From Endothia cerciana (taxonomy: Eukaryota > Ascomycota > Sordariomycetes > Diaporthales > Cryphonectriaceae), in the NCBI GenBank assembly GCA_026119935.1, contig JALRMH010000011.1, positions 434,001 through 498,000 on the forward strand: 64,000 nt of DNA. Reading direction: 5' to 3'. Positions 12,681-23,426 of this stretch are shown piece by piece. The first letter of the stretch is position 1; each line of letters starts with the position of its first letter. Made by a program: the position numbers and the translations under genes. The notes below the pieces were generated by a model. It was not told where the DNA came from. It saw only the letters and a program-made list of their open reading frames with translations, and searched no databases.

Positions 12681-13294
12681 ATGAGCGACCGTTCCACCCC
12701 TCCGGGCAGCTCCAGGCACGGCTCGAGGAAGAAGAGGCCACGCCGCTCCTCGACTCGCTCCGACGACAGCCAGGCCTCCACATTCCGCTGCGAGGGGGAC
12801 AGCGACATAGAGGGCAGTATCGGCAGCGGTGCCCACACTTCACGGCCGAGCTAGCGTTGGCCCCACAGGGCATCGCCCTGGACACCACGGCGCACGCCGC
12901 GACGCCTCGGGGGGCGGCAGGCACTCTGCCTACCCCGACCACAGCAGCAGCCGTCGCCGGGAACACCGCCTGCGGCGGAGAGCCCTTCCGGCCCCAGGTG
13001 AGGAGGGCGAATGCGAAGAGTCGAGGGGCCAAATGGCCATCTCTATCCGCGAGGACTATACCGTACAGACCATCCCGCGCGCACGCCGCCGAGACTCGTC
13101 GGAGGAAGAAGCCGAGCAGGCGTATGATCTCAGACCGCGTCCTGTCTCTCGGCACAACCCCACTCGGGACGCCGAGTGTCGTCGGGACCCAGTGCGGCGG
13201 AGCCAGAGGAATGGGAACACTTGCAGAGCAGGGGTTCTTGGTGGCCGCGGTCCTGGTGATGATGGGCCTCATCGTTTGCTGTGCGGATGAGTGA
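12681..13294 (+). CDS. putative small tail-anchored membrane protein (3 exons)
   Basis: Predicted 158-residue protein from exons 12681-12816, 12869-13121 and 13207-13294; both joins keep frame (136+253+88 nt). Introns run from GTATCG to CCCCACAG and from GTATGA to GAGCCAG. The N-terminal 130 residues are Arg/Ser/Glu-rich, probably disordered, with a basic patch near residues 16-22. The last exon encodes a short linker and one hydrophobic helix (about residues 136-154) containing FLVAAVLVMMGLIVCC, ending only three residues later. That arrangement is typical of tail-anchored proteins inserted post-translationally into the ER or mitochondrial outer membrane. I do not recognise the family. The helix is in a different frame from the body in raw sequence, so the model depends on the second intron. 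It converges with CDC73. An opposite-strand open frame covers the same DNA but looks like a shadow. Confidence 0.45.
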
Positions 13295-13812
13295 TGAGGA
13301 TGACAATGCCGGGGGCTCCAGTCTAGAGGACTAGCTCGGGTGGGAATGGATGGTACGGGGCAGCACATAGATGCCGTGGACATGGACCCCAGCTCTTTGA
13401 GCGTCGATAACAGGTAGGGGGCATACTGAATCGATCCACATGTATACTGCGCATCACGGGATACCGCGTGACGACCAAGTGTTGCTGGGGCAAACGTTAT
13501 GAGCGCACCGTACCATGTTTAGTCTCTCTCACCACAGACCTTCCGACGACGGTGTGAGAGTGAATTAGATGGTATCATTTGTCGCATACTCATGAGCGTG
13601 TGATTTCAGATAGCACACCCCCTTTTGGATCCTCTTCAGAACGCCATGCCTCTGCCTGCCTGAACCTTCACAAAATGCGGCCTTGTTGTACAACCTGGAC
13701 TTTGCTGTGTCCCATGTCGAGATGCCGCCTATATAAGCACTGATGTCGTTCGAGGGAAACAATAAACCACCTTTTTGGGCTCTGCACCATGAGCCCCCAT
13801 AGCCACTCCGGC
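13295..13812. other. intergenic, convergent 3' ends, with a TATA-like site
   Basis: Lies between the putative tail-anchored gene (+) and CDC73 (-). No gene was seen. A perfect TATATAAG on the plus strand at about 13730-13737 faces the 3' end of CDC73 and could drive an antisense transcript; this is inference only. Confidence 0.5.
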
Positions 13813-15127
13813 TCAGATCGAAGTCGGCGCCAAGTCCTTCTTCCACCCCTTCACCCTCATACCCGCTTCAATCCTCTTCCAAATTGCCTCGACCACCTCC
13901 CGGTCCCGAAACCGACTCGCATCCGCTCCGGGCGCACCAGGCTCCCTCCACTTATCCACCGCAAAGCACTGCACACGATGGCCCCAGTTGCGGACATTGT
14001 CCGGGGGCTGCTCGCCACGCCAGCCGATATGGATGCCCAACACGCGCCGGAACAGCTCGTCAGGACGCGGCCACTTGTAGTTCTTGAACTGCCAGGTCTG
14101 GCCCGTCGTGAAGACGGCCACCACGCGGTTCCAGTACTCGGGTTTGAACTGCTCTACGCTCTCGACCAGGATGAAGCGCATCGCCCTGTTAGGGTCGATG
14201 TCGCGCATCAGGTGTGCGATGTGGATCATGGACGAGTCGTAGTCAGTCTTGGCGGGCTCGTACTTGGACTCCTCGAGGAAACTGCGGGCGTTCGAGAGGC
14301 GGATCAAGGACGAGGCGGAGGGTGAGAGGAGGATGATGGGGTGGACGGCGCGGGAAGGTTTCTGGTTGAGGGAGAGCTGTGGGTTATTGGTGGGTGCACC
14401 TATTGAATGCGCGGCCTTCTTGTTCATGAATATCACAGCATTCTTGCGCACCCCTGCAAAGTCCTGTAGAGGTACCTGTCAGTACGAGGGTTGACGAGGC
14501 GAACTGCCGTCTGGACCGAGGACGGAAAGGCGCAGGCACACTCACCACAAGCTTTGTCCCCCGGAGAATGGAGTTGCGATCCCCCATCTTCCGCTCCCCG
14601 GCGTAGATGACCTGTAACCTTGGGTCGAGCGGGCCCCTCCCTGACCTCGCCGCGGCAGCAGCAGGCGCCGACGAGCTCTTGAGCGCCTCAGCCGCGGCAG
14701 ACCCAACCTCCTTCTCACCAGGCAGCGGCTTGATGTACTCGCTCTCGCCGCCGCCCTCGATCCACGTGATCAGGTTGACGCGCTCGACGAACGTGAGCTT
14801 GTGGACGGTGGCGCCGGACCCGGACGCGTCCAGCTGCTCGTTGAGCTGCGTCGCAGCGGCATTGTACTCGGGGATAAGCAGGTCGCGGTTCACCCAGGCG
14901 AAGTAGATGGAACGCAGGTCGACGGGCACCTTGAACTCATTGACAGTGAAGCGCGTTGGCGTTTCGAGGGGAAGCACTGTGGGCTGCGGGTGGATGAGGC
15001 GTAACTGGGTTGCGGTCGAGAGGGGTGTCTCCTCGGTCGAGTCTGGCGATGCAACGGGGACCATGGGCTGCTCTGCGGCGATGGACTGCCGCAGGAGCAG
15101 CAGGGCATCTTGCTCGGCCGCAGACAT
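13813..15127 (-). CDS. cdc73: Cdc73/parafibromin, Paf1 complex subunit
   Basis: Exons 15127-14546 and 14463-13813 (82-bp intron, GTGAGT to CTCTACAG) give 410 residues, close to the usual size for fungal Cdc73. Cdc73 is a subunit of the nuclear Paf1 complex, which travels with RNA polymerase II and supports elongation, histone H2B ubiquitination and H3 methylation. The N-terminal part begins MSAAEQDALLLLRQSI and carries the TFVERVNLITW segment. The second exon holds the Ras-like C-terminal domain, recognised from PIILLSPSASSLIRLSNARSF, the RAMRFILVESVEQFKPEYW block and the WPRPDELFRRVLGIHIGW block. A Gly/Ala-rich low-complexity linker separates the two parts. The start was placed at the first true ATG, as upstream codons are non-ATG. 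Identification is secure. Confidence 0.93.
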
Positions 15128-15648
15128 GGTCGCGGTCGATGACCCAGTCAAATATGAGCTCAGGATACTGTTGGCTCTGTTTGTGACGGTGATAAGACCG
15201 GACCGCGGCTTAAGGTTGTGGGAAGGACGGAGCGCTTGGGCTTAGGGAAGGCGGTCGAAGGTCGGAGGTCGAAGGTTGAAGATGCGGCTCCACAAAGGGT
15301 TGCTGCAGTTGCGGCAGGGGGCGTGCTCACTAACCCGTCCCCCCCCCCCCCTCCCGATCAATACTTTTTTTCTTTTGTCCCCCAAAGACGGAAAAAGGAG
15401 AAGGGAAAAAAAAAAAAAAGGACTACAGAAACAGCAGATTCTACGTCAAAACGCTAGCAGTGATTTACAGAGAGCGACTTAACGAATTTCATTGTCTTCA
15501 TGATATCCAATTCTCGTTAACCACTTATTTCTATCTGATTTCGTCTAGAGTTTCAGCATTCTGCCAAGCTGTGAATTCACGACAGTCTTTACGGACTTTC
15601 CGAGTTCTCATCATCGTCCGCATTCTCGACGCCCAGATCCATTGACAT
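15128..15648. other. intergenic, CDC73 promoter region
   Basis: Between the CDC73 start and the end of the next minus-strand gene. It contains a 13-base C run at 15339-15351 and a pyrimidine-rich stretch beside it, with a poly-A run near 15406. No gene was seen. Confidence 0.6.
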
Positions 15649-17210
15649 CTACCTGCCTCTCCCGTGAAACTTGAACAGCAAAACTTGTCAGCTGGCTTGT
15701 CTCTTGAAAGTAAGACCTGGCAACCAAGACTCACCACGCAGACCAATTTGCCTTTGCCCTTATGCTTTGGGTTCGCTGGGCACATCGGGCTGTTGGGGAG
15801 ATGTTCGGGTAGATTAAAATGGAAGGAGATATCTCGAACAGGACTTCTTCTCACGGTGGCCTTGGATGCGTCCCACCACTCCCTTTTGTCGGATGGCTGC
15901 TCCTTGTGGTAGGAGGATCCCCTCGACGTCGCCCATGCTGAATCGGAAGAGGTGCCGGACTCGTCCTCGAGAGGGAGGGGATGCTTGATGTCCATGAAGA
16001 AACTCCGTGGTTTCCCGCGCGCAGTCTGCTGTTTGAGCGGTGGCGTCTCTACTTGCATGGCTTCCTGCGATCCCCAGTCTCTGACATTACTTTCAGCTGA
16101 GGTGCCTTGACCACTTATATCTGTAGGATATGACCTCGTTGAGCCTGGGACATGCACTGCGGATGGTGAGCTTCAGTCTCGAGCCTGTAGAGTGCGACCT
16201 GGAAGTCTACCTGGACGGTTGAATACCACAACGCTTCCATTCGTGTTCGCCGTCGACGGGGTGTTCGGCCACTTCTCTCGGGGAACGGAGCTCGTGATGT
16301 TTTCCATTGCTGGCGGCGCGGCGAAAGTAGAAACCTTGCGGCTCCGCGGAATTTTCATGAGCCACTTGCGTAGACCTCTCCGTGCGGATGTGAGAGGTAT
16401 CTGAGCTGGTGCCGGTGCCAGCCCCTGAGTGGCGTTGTCTCCGTCCTCTTCTGCTTGTGGAGAAGGGTCCGAGGGAGGTGGGATTGGGTTTTGTGTGAAA
16501 TAGCCTGGAACATCTTCAACAATCGGCTCCGCACGCGGCTGTTCTTCCAAGTCCTCGGTTGATTCTTCCAGCTGCTCCACATCAGAACACGTATTCAAGG
16601 ATTGAATGATCGAGGACAACCTCACCCTGTGCCTGTGAAGGGCTCTCCGTGCAGTCCTCGAAGCAGACGATCCCGTGGCTGGCTTCGGGTCCTGTGATAA
16701 TAACTCGGCAATCGGGGTGTTGGTCGGGCTGCTGCTAGTCCAAGTGTCATGGCTGCTGCGCAGTCCTGGCGTAGTCGTCGGCGCTGACGGATGTTGGAGC
16801 GCAGCAACTTGTTCGGATTCTGAGAGGTACGGGCTCTGTGGAAGGTTCTTCGGCGGCATGAAAGGAAAGGATTTAGGCTTGCTCATTGGCGAGATTTGAT
16901 GGCTCTGGTCCTGCTCCAGCTCGGGGGGCTTCGAGGGGGCCTTCAGGTTCCGACTTATCCTCGGAGACCACTTGAAGAGCTTGCCGACGGGGGAGGTCTG
17001 TCCCTGGCTCTGGTGCTCCCCCTGCTCGTTGGAGCTCGAGCGGCGCTCGAGCGGTCTCTCAGCCCAGTACCCTTCTGGGTACCATACCCACTCGGAGCCA
17101 TCCTTGGCCGGTCGTGGCGGGTCGATGTTCTTAGCCCTAGAACTGCGTGCGCTTCCGCTGCGAGTGCTCCCAACACCCGACGGAGAGCCGGAAGGCGGGT
17201 CGGCGATCAT
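15649..17210 (-). CDS. ascomycete hypothetical protein with C-terminal Cys motif
   Basis: Exons 17210-16211, 16156-15735 and 15669-15649 (introns 54 and 65 bp) give 480 residues. Most of the chain is low-complexity, rich in Ser, Pro and charged residues, with a WVWYPEGYW segment near residue 40 and a basic GLRKWLMKIPRSRK segment near residue 290. The C-terminus is the conserved part: LPEHLPNSPMCPANPKHKGK, then CVFHGRGR completed by a 21-nt last exon. I recall the PEHLPNSPMCP...C-Y/F-HGR ending as recurrent in uncharacterised filamentous-fungal proteins, and the tiny exon restores it exactly, which supports the model. The two Cys and the His could bind metal, but no known zinc-finger family is recognised. 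Function is unknown. Confidence 0.8.
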
Positions 17211-17964
17211 GGAATACTGTCGACGACGAGAAAGTAGTCAGAGATGGGCCACCTAGATGCCGAATGAGTTGGGGACCTCCAGGTAGAGCCCATGAATGCT
17301 TTGGACTGTGGAACTCCTGATATGAAGTGAAGAAGACAGAGACCGAAGCATATGAACTTTTATAGGATGGATAGGTGTCAATCTCACGAGTAAGTTTAGG
17401 ACGCAATGTCTAAACGCATACTGTAAGACTGTAACGAGGATGAAAAAGCCATAGGGTCGCAGGACGTGAGGTCTCGTTCTGTGCTCCGTTCGGAACAGCT
17501 CCGAGCATCTGACAATTGGTCAGAATCGTGACTGAAACTCCAACTCAGCTTAGGAGTGATTGAGGAGGAAAGGGGAAACCCCCCTCATGAGTGCCGCATA
17601 ACGCCACGAGTTGTGGAAGGTGTAACCGACCAAAATCTCTGCGGAGCTGTTCTTCCGGTTGCGCAGACAAGAATGAAACAAACCGAGGCCTCTGTCGTCT
17701 GATCAGTGATCGCGATGTTCTCGGCCGTGAACAGATCGGATCAGCCAAACAAGACGAGCCGGGGGCTTGAGGAGAGCACTTGGCATTGGAATGCAGATAT
17801 TCTGCTCTAACGCAAAGTTGAAGTATCACAGATCCCCTCGCCACAGTTGTATGCATGGTTTCCCTTCCCTGCTCTGGTAGGCTGTGTCCCTAGCCAACAT
17901 CGAAACATTGCTTTGCCACCCATCCCAGTGCGCCAATACGCCGAGTGTTCTCCCGGGGCCCATT
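17211..17964. other. intergenic, no gene seen
   Basis: Separates two minus-strand genes: the promoter of the Cys-motif protein and the 3' end of the LEU5-type carrier. Nothing coding or structured was recognised. Confidence 0.6.
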
Positions 17965-19203
17965 CTAGATGCCGAACAACGTCTTGACTCTTTCGTAAGT
18001 GAAGAAAGCGACAGCCGCCATTGGCACCACCTTGACGTACCCAATTGTCAGCCCAACAAAGAAACCCGAGAATCCCCGCTCCTTCATGATCAGTGCTGCC
18101 GTCTCCGCAATGCGCAGCCGACGGCCGTCGCCCACGGCGCCAGCTACCTGCATTCGCCGCCTTATCACTTCCAGTGGGTACGAGGACGTCTGTGACACCA
18201 GTCCTGCCACGCCTCCGGCGAACAGCTCTGCCCAGAACTGCAGAGGTGCCGCCTTGCCCTCCGGCGCGTTCTTGGGCTGCGGCAGGGTCGTCCACTCCGC
18301 AATGAGATGGTGCCGCAGCAGGTCGCCCATCGTGTCGTGGGTCAGGAAGGATATGCCCGCGTAGGGAAGCATGCCAAGCATCGTGGGCGAAAAGCCGCGG
18401 TAGAAATTGATGAGCCCATACTTGGGCGCCACAGCCTCAACGGTCGAGGCGGCAGCCGAACTGGCAGCCCTCACAGCTGCGGGTCCCTGCGTCCCGGTCG
18501 GTGGAGCTGTCGGGTGCTCGTAGTAGATCTGCTTGCATATGGAGGACAGCGACGACCGACTGTCCCTCTTTGTCTCGAAAGCCAACCGGACTCGCATCAC
18601 TTCCAGCGGGTACGTGAAGAACACAGAGGTAGCCCCGGCCAGAGAACCACTCAGCGCCCGTCTGACGGGGGTCTCGTGCTGCTTATTTGGAATGACATAG
18701 GAGCGTATTTGTTCGTACGCCAGGAATTTGATCCCAGCGTAGGGGAAGACCCGTAGGAGAGTCGCCGAATGGCCCCTGAACAGCCCTAGTGTGCCTTCTT
18801 GGCGATAGATCTCGCTCATAGCGGTGATTGTGCCAGCCCATGATCCCGAGTATTTTATGAACTGTGGGTTTCTCGCCTGGAAGAGGATCTTGACGCGATC
18901 AAGAGGTGCGACCACGGTTTTCCCCTGGCCAAGACACTGTCAGCACTTGTTCCGCTTCAGCACAAGGAGGACTCAACCAAGACTCACAGCGCATCCCGCG
19001 AGACCGCCGGCCGTGCCCGAGCGCCAGAGATAGTCCAGGCTCTGCTTGTCTACCTTCTTCCCTGGTGCTACCGCCTCGTCGCCCGTAGGGCGTAGCACGA
19101 CATTTCCCTCGGGGCGGCGGCGGGCACCCCCATCGGTATCCTCTCGTGGTTGGTGTTGTGAAAGCGCCGACATTGAGGCATTCTCTACCAGGGCTGTCGG
19201 CAT
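17965..19203 (-). CDS. leu5: mitochondrial CoA carrier, Leu5/SLC25A16 type
   Basis: Exons 19203-18988 and 18924-17965 (63-bp intron, GTGAGT to GGCCAG) encode 391 residues. Three mitochondrial carrier repeats are visible through their signatures: PLDRVKILFQ (from residue 79), YPLEVMRVRL and YPLEVIRRRMQ, each followed by a G-x-x-G-x-x-x-RG/F-type segment such as GLFRGHSATLLRVFPYAGI. The GIKFLAYEQIR and HETPVRRALSGSLAGATSV segments fit the Leu5/Graves-disease carrier subfamily, which moves coenzyme A or a precursor across the inner mitochondrial membrane. A 50-residue non-conserved hydrophilic N-terminus precedes the first repeat. The Ala/Ser-rich insert before the third repeat is a common fungal variation. 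Subfamily assignment is good but not certain, since paralogous carriers are similar. Confidence 0.87.
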
Positions 19204-19864
19204 TCCCTCGCCGATCGGTGAGTCCCCGGGTGCGCCGCTTCTCGCTGCTGTGCCCTTGGAAACGACTGGAGTTGAGCAAATGTCTTAGGACATTCCTGAA
19301 ACGAAAAAGAGCAAACGGGTCGGGATCAGCAGTCAACAAACTGCTACTAGGACGCAGAAGGAGGAGAGTTCCCGGGAAACCGCTTAGGCCGGGCTGAGAA
19401 ATCGTGAAGTGTGCACGAGACGGTTTACCGGCACTGGCGCGGGCGACCCTCGATCAGCGGGACGTCATTGCGTTTTCACTCCAGCGCCCTTTCTACCAGG
19501 GCCAGGCCCAGTACAGGCCACCTAGGGGGGCCTTTGTTGTTCAGCGGCCCGCAAGTAGCCGAGCATGCCGGGGCCCTTAGCCCCCGGGCCTGGACCTAAA
19601 CCCCAGGCGTGCAGTGCCAGGCGTGCCAGGCCAGGGTGCTTCTCAAAACTTCCCTAGATAGCCGAGTGCCGAGTAGCCTTCCGTCCAGCCCCGGGACCTG
19701 TGCAGAAACATTCTAGTAAGTCCTGATCCCAAATGCATACGTCTGACGCTTTGAATCTCCGATACTGCGTATTCTTGTAAGCTGGGATGTTGACTGCCTT
19801 ATTAGATGAGAGCAGGTGGCTGCAGGCTTGTGAGAGCCTCACGAGAGGGGTGGACCGCGAATGA
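19204..19864. promoter_or_regulatory. shared divergent promoter, carrier / methyltransferase
   Basis: About 660 bp between two divergent start codons. It includes a repeated CCAGGCGTGC-like motif near 19605-19630. No coding sequence was supported. Confidence 0.5.
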
Positions 19865-20938
19865 ATGGCGCAGTCCATTCTCTTCCAGAACGAAGACCGC
19901 AGCATCGTCCTGATCGACGTGCCCACGTCCATAGAGGAGGCCCAGGTGCCGTCCTCAGAGGTCAGAGCTGGTGCTGGCGGTCTGAAGCGGCTCGTCTCGT
20001 CAAAGGCGCTTGACCAGCCCTTCAAGACGCCTGAGCCTAAGGATGGCACGGACGGCCTCACAGAGTCGGTGTCAGATCTGATGACGGCAGCCGCTGCGAC
20101 CGAAGCTCTTGCAGCCCTCCGGAAGTCATACTCGAGGCCTTACTGTCTGCCTCGTGTTGTGAAGCCAATCAGGGGCGGGGACACTGCAGCAGACGAGGGC
20201 GACGGGTCTGTCGAGCGGAAGAGGACGGCCTCAATTCCCGCTGGCGACATTGCCTCGACCGAGAGTCCTGTGCCAGAGACGAGGCAGGATCCCAAGGCTA
20301 TTCTCATTCCTGAGGGCTCTTTCCCCCTACAAGACACGATCTTATCCGGGCGAGGACACTTCGTCGCTGAAGCCCCTAAGTTTGATCTTATCGTCCTCGA
20401 TCCTCCCTGGCCTAACCGCTCAGCACGCCGGAAGAAGGGCAACTACAGCGTAGCAGACAGCCTCGAGTCGATCCGGGAGACCTTGTCACTCATCCCAATC
20501 GCAGACCACCTCGCACCAGACGGGCTACTTGCGGTGTGGATTACTAACAAGGCACGCGTCGGCGAGCTGTTGACAGGCCCAAGAGGTTTGTTCGTCCAGT
20601 GGGGCTTAGAACAGGTGGACGAGTGGACGTGGCTGAAGGTCACCACATCCGGGGAGCCGATTGTGGACTTTCGTTCAAAGTGGAGGAAGCCCTGGGAGCG
20701 AATTCTGATAGCTCGGAGGCGTGGGAGTGATAGGAGACTGTCTTGTCGAGGAAGAGTCATCGTCTCTGTGCCGGACCTCCACTCACGCAAGCCCAGCCTG
20801 CGAGGTCTATTTGAGGAGGTACTTGCTCCGGGCTATAAGGGACTTGAGGTATTCGCCAGAAACCTCACGGCAGGTTGGTGGGGATGGGGTAACGAGGTTC
20901 TAAAATTCCAGCAGCCCGAGCACTGGGTAAAATCGTAG
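19865..20938 (+). CDS. METTL4-like MT-A70 N6-adenine methyltransferase
   Basis: Single-exon gene, 357 residues. The catalytic signature DPPW is at residues 179-182 inside FDLIVLDPPWPNRSARRKKG, followed by a Tyr. The DPPWxN-S-...-R-...-Y layout and the later GLLAVWITNKARV, WTWLKVTTSGEPI and KPWERILIARR blocks match the METTL4 branch of the MT-A70 family rather than METTL3/IME4. The family transfers a methyl group from S-adenosylmethionine to N6 of adenine. METTL4 proteins have been linked to m6Am in U2 snRNA and, with debate, to 6mA in DNA. The N-terminal 150 residues are poorly conserved and contain no recognised domain. The first in-frame ATG was used. Convergent with uL23m, with only about 160 bp between stop codons. 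Confidence 0.88.
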   Translation: MAQSILFQNEDRSIVLIDVPTSIEEAQVPSSEVRAGAGGLKRLVSSKALDQPFKTPEPKDGTDGLTESVSDLMTAAAATEALAALRKSYSRPYCLPRVVKPIRGGDTAADEGDGSVERKRTASIPAGDIASTESPVPETRQDPKAILIPEGSFPLQDTILSGRGHFVAEAPKFDLIVLDPPWPNRSARRKKGNYSVADSLESIRETLSLIPIADHLAPDGLLAVWITNKARVGELLTGPRGLFVQWGLEQVDEWTWLKVTTSGEPIVDFRSKWRKPWERILIARRRGSDRRLSCRGRVIVSVPDLHSRKPSLRGLFEEVLAPGYKGLEVFARNLTAGWWGWGNEVLKFQQPEHWVKS

Positions 20939-21099
20939 CCCGATGGATTTCGACCTCTAGCCGTGTGTACCCGTTTCGAAGCGACCTTCTAGAACCGTGC
21001 CGCTCTGTTCGTACAAGTTTTACACCCTCGGATCTTATACATCATGACCTCTGCCCGTACTTCGCAACTGTCGGTTTCACAGCATCCAGCTCGCCCTTC

Positions 21100-21861
21100 T
21101 CAGTCCGCCCCCGGCGCTGCCGATACCTGCAGACCTTCCTTCTCCTCCTCGACCTCCACCCACTCCGAGCCCGGCGTCCATTTCCTCTTCCCCTCCAGCA
21201 GCTCCTTCGCCCTCTTCGCCAGCCTAGCACGATCCATATCCTTCTCGTCATCCTGCCTCAACAGAGGCGTCCCCCTCACCTGCCTCTCCGCCTCGAAGAC
21301 CTCCTTTTCGTGTCCCCCCTCCACGCTCTTGAACAGCGTGTGATCCCAGGGGCTCATGTCGTCCTCGGCGGGCCGCTCGGGCCACACGAAGGGCTTCTTC
21401 AGGTCCACGATCATCAGCTTCTGGGACCGCGGTCGGTACCATCTCCCGCCCATGCCGCCGAGGGACCGCTGCTGGGGCCGCTTCTGGTTGATGAAGGAGC
21501 GCACCGAGTTCACCTCGACGTCGTACACGTTGAACAGGTAGTCGCGGAAGTCGAGCTTGTTGAAGGTGAGGGGGACCTGGAAGGTGGCGGTCGTGGGGGA
21601 TTGGCCTTCCTTGGGGCGGAGGAAGGTCACGACATGATTCGGCCTGTGAATTCGACAAACGAGATATTCGTGGTCAGCACCACCAGTGCCGTGAGGCCAT
21701 CGTCCGGGGGCGGAAGCGAGGTCATGAGGGTGATCAAGTTCGATGCGCCGCCTGGTCTCTACTTACAGGTAAACCTTTTTCTGGCCCAATCTGAAAGGTA
21801 CCTTGCGCGCGATGCCCTCGACGGCGCTGTCGGCCACTTTTTCTACTGCTTTAGCTGCCAT
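21100..21861 (-). CDS. MRP20: mitochondrial ribosomal protein uL23m
   Basis: Exons 21861-21767 and 21643-21100 (123-bp intron, GTAAGT to TTCACAG) give 212 residues. The splice joins KVPFRLGQKKVYL to PNHVVTFLRP, the classic uL23m opening in which a lysine-rich start leads into the L23 fold. The following QVPLTFNKLDFRDYLFNVYDVEVNSVRSF segment is the L23 core (given here as a description, positions about 45-73). The basic GMGGRWYRPRSQKLMIVDL loop and the acidic C-terminal tail are features of the mitochondrial version. It is a large-subunit protein near the polypeptide exit tunnel in mitochondria. The N-terminus is Lys-rich and could serve as a targeting signal. Confidence 0.88.
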
Positions 21862-22328
21862 CGTGTGCGTGGACGGTTTTAAAATCGTCAAAAGGGCCGC
21901 CAACCCAGCGGCAGTCGAAGGCAGATGCAGTCAAGCTCGCCGTTGCACTTGCAGAATTTCGAAACCTCGCAACGCGCTAAGCCTAATCTAGCCGAGCGAA
22001 AGCGGCCCGCAGCATACTGGTGGGGCTGCATGGCCAGGCACCCCACGAGAGCACCCACCTCCGACATTGACTGTCACAAGAGGATCGCAAATTGTACACA
22101 TAGATAGTACGGGTGGAGAGTGGGTTACATTGATTTGTTTTTGGTTTTCCAGTTTGCTTCTATGTAGAACCAATGAAGACATTTCCCAGCTGCCCATATC
22201 ATCTCCATGGTGATTGAGATCTGAGAAAGGGTGCAGACCGTTCCAGATCTACACCTAGCGGCGTTGAGACCTTCGACTTTGCGAATGATACTGCTTCGCA
22301 GAAACAAAGACCGGTTCCAGGTCTTCAT
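21862..22328. other. intergenic, no gene seen
   Basis: Promoter side of uL23m and 3' side of the DJ-1/PfpI gene, both on the minus strand. Nothing else was recognised. Confidence 0.6.
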
Positions 22329-23426
22329 CTAGACGTCAAGGCCATCCACGACTGTGCCTTTCGACCAGGTCCAGCAGAGGACGCGGGCGACTTCGTTGGC
22401 GGACTCCTCAGAGACCAGAGCGCTGACAAGATACAAGGCAGCATCAATGCCAGCGCTGACGCCCCCGGACGTGATGACCCGGAGTCCACCAAGACGCATC
22501 GCGGCGCGGCGAGTAATCGACTCGCGACGAGAATTGGAGCTCTTGAAGGACATGCTGCCCTTTCTGTTTGGGGGGTGGGGGTAGTTAGCAAGCATCCAAC
22601 CGAAACTCATGAGTTCGCGGGTGCATACCGGGCGTTGGAGGGGCGGCGCCCGTCAGGCTTCTCATGACGGACGTAGGGGTTCTCGTCCTCGTCACCAAGC
22701 TCGAATCGCAGGTTGTTGACGATGTAGCGGGAGTTCTCGTCGACATCGGTGCGCTCGGTCAGGTCGCGCTGGGCAGCCTGGCTGCAGATGTTCTCAAACC
22801 GGATGATGGCATCGGGGTGGGTGGTGGCGGAGAGACCGGACAGAATACCCTGCTGGGCGAGGAACAGGGAGCCGGTACAGACGGACATGAGGGTGCGCCT
22901 GGAATGGCGGACGGCATCAGCATGTATGTTTCCAAATGTCAACAGCATGATTATCTGAGGGCGAGCTCACTCTCGGGTGGGATCCTCCTTCTGGACCTCG
23001 CTGTAGGCGGAGATGAGGTCGAGGGGCTCAGCCTTGGCTTTGAGGATGGGTTCAGTGTTGCCACCCAGGACAACAACGACGTCGAAGTCCTCAAGACGCT
23101 CGTGGGCCTCCTTGAAGGAGATCTGAGAACCAATGATGACACCAGCATCAGAGAGGACCTTGGGCTCAGCAGCGGCGATGGTAATATCGAAGGCCTTAGA
23201 CACTGCAGTGATGATAATAGCAAGTCAGCAAGCAGCGCAGGACCTGGCTGAAGGAACAGGACAAGGTCGTGTGGGCAAGCTCCATACTGGGGTTGGTGAT
23301 ATCATGGAGGGCCTTGGTCAGGACCTCGAGGGGACCAGCCAGGTCCAGGATGTTGAACTTGTCGTGCAGGGCGAAGAGCACATCAACAGGCTCCTCATTT
23401 GCCGCTGCACTCGTCTTCGAGGCCAT
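22329..23426 (-). CDS. DJ-1/PfpI family protein (GATase-like fold)
   Basis: Exons 23426-23288, 23202-22971, 22898-22629 and 22563-22329 join in frame (introns 85, 72 and 65 bp) to 291 residues. The fold signatures are PVDVLFALHDKFNILDLAGP at the N-terminus, DFDVVVVLGGN, and the nucleophile elbow SVCTGSLFLA with Cys131. A TRRAAMRLGGLRVITSGGVSAG-type segment follows, ending in a GIDAALYLV helix. The -TSGGVSAGIDAAL- block is typical of the ThiJ/PfpI and AraC-N-terminal-like branch. Members act as glyoxalases, isonitrile hydratases or chaperones, and the substrate cannot be told from sequence. No DNA-binding domain follows. The first true ATG was chosen; an upstream non-ATG start would add three residues. 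Confidence 0.87.

Noticed and set aside
12676..13383. 235-codon minus-strand open frame
   Set aside because: Opposite the spliced plus-strand model; composition is Ala/Arg/Pro-rich without recognisable features. Not fully excluded.
13789..14325. 178-codon plus-strand open frame
   Set aside because: Antisense to the conserved C-terminal domain of CDC73; its sequence is the expected reverse-strand shadow.
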